Positions 18,248 to 29,819 of a stretch of 64,000 nucleotides of DNA are shown here, piece after piece. The DNA is from Xiheicaenibacterium sp046351325 (lineage in GTDB: Bacteria; Myxococcota_A; Polyangia; Polyangiales; Polyangiaceae): positions 106,462 to 170,461 of the forward strand of contig JAXLYR010000018.1 in the NCBI GenBank assembly GCA_046351325.1, in the 5' to 3' direction. The notes under the pieces were generated by a model. It searched no databases, was not told where the DNA came from, and saw nothing but the letters and a program-made list of their open reading frames with translations. Position numbers and translations under genes: made by a program. How positions within the stretch are numbered: the stretch's first letter is position 1; each line of letters opens with the position of its first letter.

Positions 18248-20464
18248 TCAATTCAGCCAGGTGATGTCGAACTGAATCGTCATCGAGCCCGTGACATCGC
18301 CGTTGGCCGTCGAGCCCGACACCGGCCCCGTGAGATCGATGTTCGTTATCTCGCTGTCCGTCGCGCGGATGGTCAGCGTGCCCTTGAACTGGGTGACGAA
18401 CGTCATCTCGTTGATCGTCTGCGTGAGCGTCAGGGCAACGTCGAAGACACCGTATTTGACGCTGTCTTTGACCTTGATGTCCTTCAGCGTCACGGACGCG
18501 TCCGTCACGCGCGAGGCATCGTTGGTCACGCCCGAGACAAGCTCCTCGACGATGGTGTCCGCGTGGTCACCCCGCTTGAGGGGAATATCGGGCATCGTCG
18601 AGAGCCTCGGCACGCCCAGCTCATTCGAGCGCCCGCGCACGAAGCTCTCCTCCTCCGGTGACACGGGCTCATGCGTCGCGGTCGTGACGACCACACCGCC
18701 GTCCCTGAACTCGGCAATATAGGACTTGCCGGAGACGGGTGACGGCTGCACCTGCGGCTCGGTCTGCTCGGACGACTGCGTCGAGTGGGTCACCTCCCCG
18801 AACTCGACCTTCTCTTTGATGACGATTCGCCCGTTCGCCGCGAGGATCGTCGCGGTCTCGACGGAGTTGGACTCGTCTTTGCTGCCGCCGAGCTGACCCA
18901 CGGCGACGTCGCTCTTGCTGAACGACTTCGTCGTGCGCTTGCTGCCGACGACGGCGTCCTTCTTGATGAATTGGATCTGGTCGGTGTTCTGGTTGTTCTC
19001 GACCGCCGGCCCGCGCGAACCGCTGTTTGCCAGAGGTGCGGGCGTCTTTGCCGGGCTCGTGCTCGACTCGGCATTGGGGCTGTCGCCCTTGTTGCTGGAC
19101 GAGCTCGAGGGGTCGCGTCGTACGAAGAGCACCGCGCCCGCGATCACGCACGCCCCGACGATCACCGCGAGGATGATCCCCACGGGGAATCCCCGCTTGG
19201 GCGGGACCTGCGCGGGGGCGAGGGGCGCGATCTGCGGCGCTCCTGTGGTTTGGGCCGCGCTCATCAGCGGCATCGCGGCGGCGGTCTGCCCAGCTGCGTA
19301 CTGATGGGGATTCGCCGGAGTCGGGTTTTGATATGGCGTTTGCGTAGGAGCGCTCACAGCGCCGACGGGCATCGCCGGGTTTTGGGTCGCCTGGTTTTGG
19401 GTGTACGCGACGAAGTCCCCAGTAGGCATCGAGTGATGCCCGGGAGGAAGGGCCGCCTGGTTTTGGGTGTACGCGACGAAGTCCCCAGTAGGCATCGAGT
19501 GATGCGATGGATTCGTCAGCACCGGCGACCCCGGCAGGGTCGCGATGGGCGACGGCGTCCCCTGCGGGATGGTCGTGCTGAAACCCCTGTAAATTCCCTC
19601 GAGCGCGGCCTGTTGTTCGCCGGCAGACCCGAACCGCTGGGCCGCGACGCGTGAAGTCGCGCGCGCGAACCAAGCGTCGAACGCGGGCGGCAGGCTGACC
19701 CCGAAGCGCGCTGCGCGCTGCACGGCAGGCTCGGCCTGCGGCGACTGCATCGCCATGAGAAACCCGTACAGCGACGGAGAAGACTCCATCTCTTGCGACC
19801 AATAGGCGCGCCCGACGAGCACCGCAAAGGTGATATGCGCGAGCGCGAACAGGTCTGTCTGTGCCGAAATCGGCGCCGAGCCATCGAACTGCTCTGGCGC
19901 CATGTAGAGGGGAGTCCCGAGCGACCGAGTCTTGTCGGCGCCCGCGCCCTCGGCGACGACCTTCGCGATACCGAAGTCCAGGATCTTGGCGTGTGGCGAG
20001 CCGTCCTCGCGCACGGTGAGGAAGATGTTCTCGGGCTTCAGATCGCGGTGAACGACGCGCGCCGCGTGCGTTTTGTCGAGCGTGCGCGCGACCTGACTCA
20101 GGATCGGCAACGCGCGCTCGGGTGGCATGCGCCCCGTCCGCTGCAAGGCGTCGGCGAGCTCTTCCCCTTTGAGGAGCTCCATGACGAGGAACGGCATCCC
20201 GGTCGCGCGATCGACGCCAGCGTCGAACGTCTCGACGATGTGCTCGCTCTCGATCCCTGCGGCGACCCGAGCCTCGGCGCGGAACCGATTGCGTAGCTCC
20301 TCCGAGTGCACGACCGACGGCAGCATGACCTTGAGCGCGCGTCGCCGTTGCGTCTCCAGGTGGAGAACCTCGTAGACAGCGCCCATCCCACCCTGCGCCA
20401 GCGATCGGATGATCTGGTATTTCTCGTGGAAGACTGCGCCCTCGCGGAGCGCATCCTGCTGCAT
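18248..20464 (-). CDS. membrane Ser/Thr protein kinase with extracytoplasmic C-terminal domain
   Basis: About 738 residues from the ATG at 20464; an in-frame TTG at 20491 would add nine. The N-terminal PknB-type kinase has GGMGAVYE, the ATP-binding Lys in ALKVML, HRDLKPENIFL (near 138) and LDFGIAK, so it should be active. A Pro/Gln-rich linker contains two copies of a 22-residue unit starting HHSMPTGDFVAYTQNQA (about 320-364). One transmembrane helix lies at about 426-450 (GIILAVIVGACVIAGAVLF). The remaining 290 residues would be extracytoplasmic and match no domain I know; their beta-rich, Thr/Val-rich character suggests a sensor. It is convergent with the SWIM gene. Confidence 0.9.
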   Translation of the reverse strand: MQQDALREGAVFHEKYQIIRSLAQGGMGAVYEVLHLETQRRRALKVMLPSVVHSEELRNRFRAEARVAAGIESEHIVETFDAGVDRATGMPFLVMELLKGEELADALQRTGRMPPERALPILSQVARTLDKTHAARVVHRDLKPENIFLTVREDGSPHAKILDFGIAKVVAEGAGADKTRSLGTPLYMAPEQFDGSAPISAQTDLFALAHITFAVLVGRAYWSQEMESSPSLYGFLMAMQSPQAEPAVQRAARFGVSLPPAFDAWFARATSRVAAQRFGSAGEQQAALEGIYRGFSTTIPQGTPSPIATLPGSPVLTNPSHHSMPTGDFVAYTQNQAALPPGHHSMPTGDFVAYTQNQATQNPAMPVGAVSAPTQTPYQNPTPANPHQYAAGQTAAAMPLMSAAQTTGAPQIAPLAPAQVPPKRGFPVGIILAVIVGACVIAGAVLFVRRDPSSSSSNKGDSPNAESSTSPAKTPAPLANSGSRGPAVENNQNTDQIQFIKKDAVVGSKRTTKSFSKSDVAVGQLGGSKDESNSVETATILAANGRIVIKEKVEFGEVTHSTQSSEQTEPQVQPSPVSGKSYIAEFRDGGVVVTTATHEPVSPEEESFVRGRSNELGVPRLSTMPDIPLKRGDHADTIVEELVSGVTNDASRVTDASVTLKDIKVKDSVKYGVFDVALTLTQTINEMTFVTQFKGTLTIRATDSEITNIDLTGPVSGSTANGDVTGSMTIQFDITWLN
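19388..19505 (-). repeat. 66-base direct duplication inside the kinase gene
   Basis: Two perfect 52-base copies occupy 19388-19439 and 19454-19505, offset by 66 bases (22 codons), so the reading frame is kept. They encode the duplicated juxtamembrane-linker unit of the kinase. Perfect identity points to a recent duplication or ongoing copy-number change. Confidence 0.9.
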
Positions 20465-20514
20465 AGGGTCGGATGGTACGTCGCGCGCCAAGTGCGCGCC
20501 AGTAGGGTGCAGAC

Positions 20515-22989
20515 TCAGGCCTTGATCTTCTTGTTGTCAGGATCGAAGAGCGGGCGCAGCGACGCGACTACCGGATAGCGCTTGTCGGCGATCTCGACGT
20601 CCCAGCGCCCGCGATCGATATAGGCCTGATCGAGCGGCTCGCCCGCGTCGATCATCGCGAGGCCGACCGCGCCGCCGAGCGTGAAGCCGTACGACGCGGC
20701 CCGCACGTAACCGACAGGCTTGTCATCACGTCGCACGACCTCGGCGTGGAACATCAGCGGTTCCGGGTCTTTCACCAGGATTTGGAGCAGCCGCCGCGTG
20801 AGCGGCCCCGCTGCCTTGCGCGCGACGACCGCGTCTTTTCCGATGAAGCCGCCCGGCTTCTTCAGATCGACGGCGAAGCCGAGCCCGGCCTCGAGCACCG
20901 AGTCCGTGTTGTCGATGTCGTGCCCGTAATCCCGATAACCCTTCTCCATGCGCAGGCTCGCGAGCGCCTTGAGCCCCGCGTGCCGGAGACCGAGCGAAGC
21001 GCCCGCGGCCACGAGTCGCTCGTAGACGTGGACCGCCTGTTCGGCCGGGATATAGAGCTCGTAGCCGAGCTCCCCGAGATAGGTAATCCGCACGCAGAGC
21101 ACGCGCGCAAAGCCGATGTCGACCGTGCGCGCCGCCCGAAACGGGAAGGCCTCGTTCGACATGTCCGAGTCCGTCACCGCCTGCATCAGCTCGCGCGAGC
21201 GCGGCCCCTGCACGTTGAGCTGCGCGTACGCCGAGGTCACGTCGCTCGCGAACGCGTGCGCGTCCGTCGCCTCGAAATAACGGCGCATCAGCGTCTCGAC
21301 GTGGCGGTGCGCGGTGTCCGAGGCAACTACCCAATAGCGCTCGTCGTCGAGCTTCGTCACCGTCAGGTCGGCCTCGAGCGTGCCCCCCGCGTTGAGCCAC
21401 TGCGTGTACGTGATGACTTGGGGCGCGCCGTCGACGTTGTTCGCGGAAAGCATGTTCAACGCCTTGCCGGCGTCGCGCCCGACGACGCTGAACTTCGCCA
21501 TGAAGGACATGTCCATCAGGATGACGCCCTCGCGCGCGGCCTCGTGTTCGGCGCGCCAGTTCGCGAACCAGCTCGGTCGACCCCACGTGAGCGCGGGGAC
21601 CTCGGGGCGCGAGCCGTCGGTCGTGTACCAGTCGGCGCCCTCCCAGCCGCTGACGTCTCGGAAATAGGCGCCCTGCGCGGCCAGCCGATCGTGCACCGGC
21701 GAGCGCTTCGCGTCGCGCGCCGTCATCAGCGATCGCATCGGATAATGGCATTGATAGACCATCCCCAGCGACTCGACCGTTCGCTTACGCCGATATTCGG
21801 GCGTCGACTGATAGGGGTGTAGTCGGTCGATGTTGAAGCCCGTGATATCGACGTCCGGCCGCCCCGTGAGGATCCAGTGCGCGAGCACCCGCCCGAGGCC
21901 GCCCCCCGTGAGGATGCCGATCGAGTTGAGACCCGCCGCCACGAAGTAATTCCGAAGTTCGGGCGACTCGCCCACGATCGGCGCGAGATCCGGAGTGAAG
22001 CTCTCGGGTCCGCAAAAGAACTTGCGCACGCCGACCTCGAGCGACGCCGGCACGCGCGCCATCGCCTTTTCCAAATACGGCGTCATACGATCCCAGTCGG
22101 GAGAGATCTCGCCGAACGAGAAGTCGGCGGGGATCCCCTCGACCCGCCAAGGGGCGCAGACGGGCTCGAAGAGGCCGACCATCAGGCCGCCGACCTCCTC
22201 ACGGAAATAGCCGTAGGAGCTCGGGTCCTCGAGCACGGGCCAATTCGGATCGATCCCGGGGATCTTGTCGGTGATGAGGTAATAGTGCTCCGCCGCTTGA
22301 AGAGGGACGTTCACGCCCGCGAGCCGGCCGAGCTCGCGCCCCCACATACCGGCGCAGTTGACGACGTATTCGGCCTCGATATCGCCGAATGGCGTCTTCA
22401 CCCCCGATACGGCATTACGGCGCTTCGTGAAGCCGGTGACGGGCACCCCCTCGAGCACGGTCGCGCCGTGCATTCGAGCCCCCCGCGTGAGCGCCATCGT
22501 CACGTCCACGGGGTTCACGCGGCCGTCCTCGCGAACGTAGAAGCCTGCGCGAACGTCGTCGACCTTCGCGAGGGGGAAGAGCTCCTTCACCTGACTCGGG
22601 GACAGCTCGTGGACGTCGACTCCACAATAGCGATTGAAGGCCGAGACCCGCCGATACTCCTCCAGCCGGTCGTCGTCGGTCGCGACCTCGATGAAGCCGA
22701 CAGGGCTGAATCCGGTCGCGAGCCCGGTCTCCTCCTCGAGGCTCGCGTAGAGCGAGCGCGTGTATTTCCGCATCTCGGTCGAGGTCTCCGAGGTCGAGCC
22801 GAACGTCACCATGAGCCCGGCCGCGTGCCACGTCGTGCCCGACGTGACGCGATCCCGCTCGAGCAGCACGACGTCGCGACAACCCATCTTCGCGAGGTGA
22901 TAAGCGACCGAACATCCGATGATGCCGCCACCGACGACGACGACGCGCGCGCGCTCGGGGAGCTTGGGAGAGGAGCCTGACTCGGACAT
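20515..22989 (-). CDS. dimethylglycine/sarcosine dehydrogenase-like FAD enzyme with GcvT domain
   Basis: An 824-residue two-part enzyme, the usual length for the family. AGGAGG sits 5 bases before the ATG. The N-terminal FAD-dependent amine oxidase (1-390) has GGGIIGCSVAYHL for ADP binding and SGTTWHAAGL, containing the His that carries covalent FAD in dimethylglycine dehydrogenase. The C-terminal half (about 430-820) is the aminomethyltransferase (GcvT) fold that takes the methylene group to tetrahydrofolate, with motifs YLGELGYELYIP and KGYRDYGHDI. It probably demethylates dimethylglycine, sarcosine or a related N-methyl amine. It stands alone and is divergent from the beta-propeller lipoprotein gene, 96 bases apart. 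Confidence 0.9.
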   Translation of the reverse strand: MSESGSSPKLPERARVVVVGGGIIGCSVAYHLAKMGCRDVVLLERDRVTSGTTWHAAGLMVTFGSTSETSTEMRKYTRSLYASLEEETGLATGFSPVGFIEVATDDDRLEEYRRVSAFNRYCGVDVHELSPSQVKELFPLAKVDDVRAGFYVREDGRVNPVDVTMALTRGARMHGATVLEGVPVTGFTKRRNAVSGVKTPFGDIEAEYVVNCAGMWGRELGRLAGVNVPLQAAEHYYLITDKIPGIDPNWPVLEDPSSYGYFREEVGGLMVGLFEPVCAPWRVEGIPADFSFGEISPDWDRMTPYLEKAMARVPASLEVGVRKFFCGPESFTPDLAPIVGESPELRNYFVAAGLNSIGILTGGGLGRVLAHWILTGRPDVDITGFNIDRLHPYQSTPEYRRKRTVESLGMVYQCHYPMRSLMTARDAKRSPVHDRLAAQGAYFRDVSGWEGADWYTTDGSRPEVPALTWGRPSWFANWRAEHEAAREGVILMDMSFMAKFSVVGRDAGKALNMLSANNVDGAPQVITYTQWLNAGGTLEADLTVTKLDDERYWVVASDTAHRHVETLMRRYFEATDAHAFASDVTSAYAQLNVQGPRSRELMQAVTDSDMSNEAFPFRAARTVDIGFARVLCVRITYLGELGYELYIPAEQAVHVYERLVAAGASLGLRHAGLKALASLRMEKGYRDYGHDIDNTDSVLEAGLGFAVDLKKPGGFIGKDAVVARKAAGPLTRRLLQILVKDPEPLMFHAEVVRRDDKPVGYVRAASYGFTLGGAVGLAMIDAGEPLDQAYIDRGRWDVEIADKRYPVVASLRPLFDPDNKKIKA

Positions 22990-23085
22990 GCGGACCTCCT
23001 AATCGTGCGGGCGCCCTGCGTCGACCACCCTGCCTGGCTGTCTTGTCCGGTGTCGGACTGCCGTGTAGCGTTTCCCGCGCCAGCG

Positions 23086-25035
23086 ATGCCGACTCCAACG
23101 TCTCTCCATCGCGGCGTAGCGTGGGCGGCTGTCGCGCTGCTCGTGTGCGCCGCAAGCTGCGGCGACAGCGCCCCGCCCGCGCCGGGCGCGACGAGCTCGA
23201 ACAAATCACCAGGCAAGAGCCCCACCGTCGAGCTCTTCGCGCGGCCGACGAGCTCCGCGAGCGCGCCTGCTCGCGAACCCCCCTCGCGGGTCGCCAAGCC
23301 GCGGGCCACTGACTTCGAGTGGCTCGCGCCGACCCCGTTCGCCTACGAGCTGCTCGACGTCGCGGTGACCGCCAAAGGGCGGTTTATCGCCGTTGGCGAC
23401 CGCGGCAACATCGTCCACTCCGACGACGACGGCAAGACATGGGTGGACGCGGGGACGCTCGGGCGCGGGGCCTTGTCCTCGATATGCACTTTGGGTTCGG
23501 GGCGCGTCCTCGTCGCCGGTCTCGGGGGCGATATTTGGTATTCGGACGACGAGGCCGAGAGCTTCACCCGGGTATCGGTCGCGGGCACGGCGCGCCTGCG
23601 CGCGGTCGCTTGCGCGAGCGCCACCGCGATCGCGGTCGGCCAATTGGGCACGGTGCTGCGGACGACCGATGGCGGCGTGACTTGGACGCACGCGTCGGGG
23701 GTTCCTCGCGACGTCGATCTCCTGGGCGTGTCCTATTTCGACGACAAGACCGTTGTCGTGACCGGCGCGCAGGGCGTGGCCCTGTCCTCTTCGGACGGTG
23801 GGGATAGTTTTACGGTGTTGAAGGATCTGATGCCCGAGTCCCGCCCGGGGATAGTGGGCTACGCGAGCGATCTCTTCGCCGCGTCGAAGGGCGCAGACGG
23901 CGTCGTCGTCCTCACGGGCGCGGACGGCACCGTGCTCACCGCCCCCAAGCTCGGTGACAAGTTCACGTACCTCTACGACAAGGGCTCGAGCTTCACGACG
24001 TTCGGCGACGGGATCGCGATGCCCGACGGCTCGCTGCTCGTCGCCTCGAGCAACGGACTCGGTCGCCTCTCGCTCGCAGACGGTAAGTTCACCCCCGAGT
24101 CTCTGCCGTCGATGCGTGCGATTCGGGCGCTCGCCAAGAAGGGCGAGGTCATCGTCGGCGTCGGTGAGGCCGGCGCGATCGTGCGATTGTCGGGCAAGAA
24201 CCCCGAGGCCTCTTGGGCTGGCAGCGCCCCGTCGTGGCGCGCCGTGGTCCGACAAGGGGACAACCTCTTCGCTGTCGGGGAATCGGGCCTCGTCCTCTCC
24301 TCGCGCGATATGGGAAAGACCTTCAGCTACGGCGACACGGGCGACCCTTCGGCCCTGCGCGCGGCCTGCGTCCTCGGCCCGAAAGAGGTCTTGCTCGCGG
24401 GCGAGCAGGGCCTCGCGTTCTCGACGTCCGATGGCCTCGCGTTCGCGCTCGAGAACACCCATGTCGAGGTCGCGATCAACGGCCTCTCGGCGGCGGACAA
24501 CGTCGTATTCGCCGTCGGCGACAAGGGGACAATCCTGCGCCGAGACGGCAAAGACAAATGGGTAAAGCTCGACGGCGGCGTGGACAAGAACCTCGCGGCC
24601 GTCTGGGCGCGCACCAAGTCCGAAGTCTACGTCGCCGGGGACCGGGGCACGCTGCTCCGCACGACGGACGGCGGCGCGACGTGGGCCAAGCTCGACGCCC
24701 GCGGCTCGCAGGCGCTCACGGCGATTGCCGGTCAGGCCTCGCTCGTCGCGGTGGTCGGCGAGGGGGGGACCGTCCTCGTCTCCACCGACGGTACGACGTT
24801 CGCGCGGAGGCCGGCGCCGGAGCTCGGCGCGCTGTCGACCGTCGCCGTGACGGCGTCGGGCACGATCGTCGTCGGCGGCAAATCCGATATTGCCGCGTCG
24901 GTCAAAGACGGCACTTTCGAATCGCGAGGCACCTTCGGCGGGGCGTTCTTCGCCTCGACGCTGCTCACGGACGGCTCGGTCGTCCTCGTCGGAGAGAAGG
25001 GCGCGGTCGTGCGCCTGCCGCCCGCCAAGCTCTAG
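23086..25035 (+). CDS. beta-propeller lipoprotein of Ycf48/BNR-repeat type
   Basis: About 649 residues. I start at the ATG at 23086 because it begins a proper signal sequence ending in VCAASC (lipobox). Earlier in-frame codons encode no plausible signal. After a Ser/Pro linker the protein is built of repeated blades of the form GDxGxIxxSxDDGKTW, for example GDRGNIVHSDDDGKTW, GQLGTVLRTTDGGVTW and GDRGTLLRTTDGGATW. These match Ycf48/HCF136-like and BNR propellers. Some ten repeats suggest one or two seven-bladed propellers. It is probably anchored in the outer membrane or periplasm and binds a protein or glycan. It ends 3 bases from the convergent adenylate cyclase gene. Confidence 0.82.
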   Translation: MPTPTSLHRGVAWAAVALLVCAASCGDSAPPAPGATSSNKSPGKSPTVELFARPTSSASAPAREPPSRVAKPRATDFEWLAPTPFAYELLDVAVTAKGRFIAVGDRGNIVHSDDDGKTWVDAGTLGRGALSSICTLGSGRVLVAGLGGDIWYSDDEAESFTRVSVAGTARLRAVACASATAIAVGQLGTVLRTTDGGVTWTHASGVPRDVDLLGVSYFDDKTVVVTGAQGVALSSSDGGDSFTVLKDLMPESRPGIVGYASDLFAASKGADGVVVLTGADGTVLTAPKLGDKFTYLYDKGSSFTTFGDGIAMPDGSLLVASSNGLGRLSLADGKFTPESLPSMRAIRALAKKGEVIVGVGEAGAIVRLSGKNPEASWAGSAPSWRAVVRQGDNLFAVGESGLVLSSRDMGKTFSYGDTGDPSALRAACVLGPKEVLLAGEQGLAFSTSDGLAFALENTHVEVAINGLSAADNVVFAVGDKGTILRRDGKDKWVKLDGGVDKNLAAVWARTKSEVYVAGDRGTLLRTTDGGATWAKLDARGSQALTAIAGQASLVAVVGEGGTVLVSTDGTTFARRPAPELGALSTVAVTASGTIVVGGKSDIAASVKDGTFESRGTFGGAFFASTLLTDGSVVLVGEKGAVVRLPPAKL

Positions 25036-25038
25036 TCC

Positions 25039-26283
25039 TCAGCTCTTGTCCTCGGCGTGGGGTCGGGTGCGATCGACGAAGTACGTGACCATATCGCCTT
25101 TACCCTTCACCTGAATCGTACCGCGCGGCTCGAGCGTGAAGAGCCCCTTCACGAGCTCGGCCGTCGCTTCGCTGATGTGGACGAGCCCCTTGCTGCCGTG
25201 TGACTCCATGCGGCTCGCCGTGTTCACCGTGTCGCCCCACAGATCGTAGATGAACTTCTTCTTGCCGATGACTCCGGCGACGACTGGGCCCGAGTGCACG
25301 CCGATCCGAATGGCGAGTCCGTAGCCCTTCGTCTGGTTGAGCTCCTCCAAGGCCTCGCGCATGCGAAGCGCCATTTCGACCGCGTGGGCCGCGTGCTTCG
25401 TGTCGGGCTCGGGCAGGCCGGCCGCGACCATATAGGCGTCCCCGATGGTCTTGATCTTCTCGAGCTTCAGCCGCTCGGCGAGCTCGTCGAACCGGCTGAA
25501 GACATCGTTCAGCACATTGACGAGTTCGGCCGGGGGCATTCGCGAGGAGAGCTCGGTGAAGCCCACGATGTCGGCGAAGAGCACGCTGACCTCGGCGAAG
25601 CCGTCCGCGATCGAGCGATGCCCACCCTTCAACCGATCAGAGATGCTGCGCGGCAGGATATTGAGCAAGAGCTGCTCGCTGCGGTCGTGTTCGAGCTCGA
25701 GGTCCTGTTCGGCGCGCCGCGTGTCCGCGTCGAAGAGATAACCGAGCAGGATGAGCGTCGAGAACGTGGTGATGATCGTGATCGCGCGCGTGAAGAGCGC
25801 CACCATGGGGTCGATGTCGACGAGCGCGCTCGAGGACCGCATGATGAAGGTGAAATAGAAGAAGCCGGCGAGGCTCGCGGCTGCGAACGGGTACAAGAAC
25901 CAATTGCCCCGCGGCGTCACCACGAACACGACCGTCGCGAAGCAGAAGAAGTAGTACTGAAAGCCGACCTCGGGGCCGACGAAGTACGAGACGGCCGCGA
26001 TATGGGCATTGCAGAGGAACAGGAACAGCCCTGTCGCGAGGGTGCGTGCCCGCAGCGCCACGAGCTTCAGCACGAGGAGCTGGAGCAGCCCGACGGTGAA
26101 ATTGGCAATCAGCGGAAAGGCGAATTTCTTCGGGTTCGTCCAATAGCCGAACGTGAACCCCACCAGGCTGAACGACGCGATGACCGCACACTGATTGAGC
26201 AGGCGGGTCTTGCGGTGAGCCTCGGAGGAGAGGCCGTCCGTGCCGTTCCTGCTGATGCGCTCCCACAGCCCGAGGAGACCCAT
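25039..26283 (-). CDS. membrane-bound class III adenylate cyclase
   Basis: A 414-residue protein. I start at the ATG at 26283, one base after the stop of the upstream kinase gene. An N-terminal block of about six hydrophobic segments (30-195) forms an integral-membrane sensor. A short coiled linker follows, ELEHDRSEQLLLNILPRSI, the signalling helix common before these cyclase domains. The catalytic domain has LFADIVGFTELS (metal Asp), KIKTIGDAYMV and YDLWGDTVNTASRME. The Lys and Asp pair at the purine-recognition positions points to ATP rather than GTP. It should make cAMP in response to a membrane signal. Its tight coupling to the FHA kinase gene suggests a shared pathway. Confidence 0.92.
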   Translation of the reverse strand: MGLLGLWERISRNGTDGLSSEAHRKTRLLNQCAVIASFSLVGFTFGYWTNPKKFAFPLIANFTVGLLQLLVLKLVALRARTLATGLFLFLCNAHIAAVSYFVGPEVGFQYYFFCFATVVFVVTPRGNWFLYPFAAASLAGFFYFTFIMRSSSALVDIDPMVALFTRAITIITTFSTLILLGYLFDADTRRAEQDLELEHDRSEQLLLNILPRSISDRLKGGHRSIADGFAEVSVLFADIVGFTELSSRMPPAELVNVLNDVFSRFDELAERLKLEKIKTIGDAYMVAAGLPEPDTKHAAHAVEMALRMREALEELNQTKGYGLAIRIGVHSGPVVAGVIGKKKFIYDLWGDTVNTASRMESHGSKGLVHISEATAELVKGLFTLEPRGTIQVKGKGDMVTYFVDRTRPHAEDKS

Positions 26284-26284
26284 G

Positions 26285-28264
<1,980 letters not shown>

Positions 28265-28331
28265 CGTTGGCCGGCCATCATAGCCCGAAAGTCGTGATCC
28301 AGAAGAAGCCCGCGAGAACCTGACGACGTCG

Positions 28332-29696
28332 TCAGTGAATGACTCCAGCGAGGAGCAGCGCGAACCACACGATGGCTAGAATCGAAACGATCGAGATCAC
28401 GATCGCGAGGATTTCTACAGCGCTTCGACCCTTCGCGGGAGGCTTGGTGGGCGCGCGCGGGGGCGGGAGCGGCGCCACGACGACGGGCGCTGGCGGTGGT
28501 CCGAACGTAGGTGGCGTGGGAGCTTGCGCCGCGGCCTGCGCGACCTCCCGTATGGGCGCCAGGTTGGCGGGCAATATCGCTGTTGGGGGCGGCGCCGGAG
28601 GACTCCCGAATACGGGACTCGCGGGCGGGTCGCGCAGCATGACCGTGGAGGGTGGAAATCGCTGAGCATCCCGCGCTTGCTCGATCTTCGGCGCGACGGG
28701 GACCGCTCCCTCCACCATGCGGATCGTGCGCTGCACCGCGTGGGGATTTGCTGGGGACGCGCTCTTCGGCCGCGGGCTCGCGGCGGGCGCCGGCTGGGCG
28801 GCCGTTTGCATGAGCGGCGTGAGCGCGTCGATCATCTCCCGCGCCGACGAAAACCGATCTTCCGGGCGCTTCTCGAGGGCGCGCAGGATGATGCGATCGA
28901 GCTCGGGCGAGAGCCGCGCGAACATCGAAGGAGGCTTGGGGATCTCGGTCGCGTGCGCTGCTGCGTATTCGATGACGTCACCGCAGATAAAGGGATAGCG
29001 GCCCGAGACCAGCCGATAGAGGACGACGCCTATTCCGTAGATGTCGGCGCGCGCGTCGACGGTCTTGTTGAGGACTTGCTCCGGAGACATGAACCGGGGA
29101 GTCCCGATCATCTGACCCTCCGCCGTGGGGTTCTCGAGCGGAGCGACGTCCACTGCGTTCTCTCCCGGCTCGGCGCCGACGAGCTTCACGATGCCAAAGT
29201 CAATGACCTTGACGAACGGCGGATTGACCGCGTCGCCGTCGCACAGGAAGAGGTTGTCGAGCTTCACGTCCCGGTGGATGACCCCCGCCCGATGCGCCGC
29301 GCCCAAACCGGCGAGCGCCTGAGTCACGTAGAGGACTGCGTCTTTGACGGGCAGGACGTCGGTAGCGCCGACGACCTCACGCAGCGTCTTACCGTAGAGT
29401 CGCTCCGTCACGAGGTAGGGCCTGCCGACGCTCGTTCGCGCGAAGTCGACGACCGCGAGCAAGTTCGGATGAGACAGCTGAGCGAGCGCCTGCGCCTCGA
29501 CCCGCAATCGGTCTTCGAGATCAGGGCGGCCAGGATCTCGCAGGATCTTCATTACGAGTTTGCGCCGCAGCGTGCGGTGCTCGATCTCGAACAATGCCCC
29601 CATCCCACCGTGTCCGATCGGTGCCACGACTCGATAGGGGGTACCGTCGAGCTCCGCGTCGAGCGCGTCCTGAAAGGCCTGGTTCGCTTCGCTCAT
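28332..29696 (-). CDS. Ser/Thr protein kinase with C-terminal membrane anchor
   Basis: About 454 residues from the ATG at 29696, which has a GGAG at a suitable distance. The frame is open further upstream, but that part overlaps the TerB-like promoter region and looks non-coding. The kinase has IGHGGMGALFE, an ATP Lys in LVMKIL, HRDVKLDNLFL (near 138) and VIDFGIVK, so it appears active. The usual KPEN is KLDN. A Pro/Ala-rich linker (about 280-420) ends in one transmembrane helix (VEILAIVISIVSILAIVWF) at the very C-terminus, giving an entirely cytoplasmic kinase tethered to the membrane. It lies 67 bases upstream of the FHA kinase on the same strand. Confidence 0.9.
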   Translation of the reverse strand: MSEANQAFQDALDAELDGTPYRVVAPIGHGGMGALFEIEHRTLRRKLVMKILRDPGRPDLEDRLRVEAQALAQLSHPNLLAVVDFARTSVGRPYLVTERLYGKTLREVVGATDVLPVKDAVLYVTQALAGLGAAHRAGVIHRDVKLDNLFLCDGDAVNPPFVKVIDFGIVKLVGAEPGENAVDVAPLENPTAEGQMIGTPRFMSPEQVLNKTVDARADIYGIGVVLYRLVSGRYPFICGDVIEYAAAHATEIPKPPSMFARLSPELDRIILRALEKRPEDRFSSAREMIDALTPLMQTAAQPAPAASPRPKSASPANPHAVQRTIRMVEGAVPVAPKIEQARDAQRFPPSTVMLRDPPASPVFGSPPAPPPTAILPANLAPIREVAQAAAQAPTPPTFGPPPAPVVVAPLPPPRAPTKPPAKGRSAVEILAIVISIVSILAIVWFALLLAGVIH

Positions 29697-29819
29697 GAGG
29701 TCTCCGAGCACGGAGTCGGCTGGCCGCTCCCGTCGAGGACACGTTCCCCGCGCGCAGCATATCTCCGCGCTCCGTCCCCGTTGACGCCCAAGCGGGGCCT
29801 CGTGCATCGTCCCGACCCT

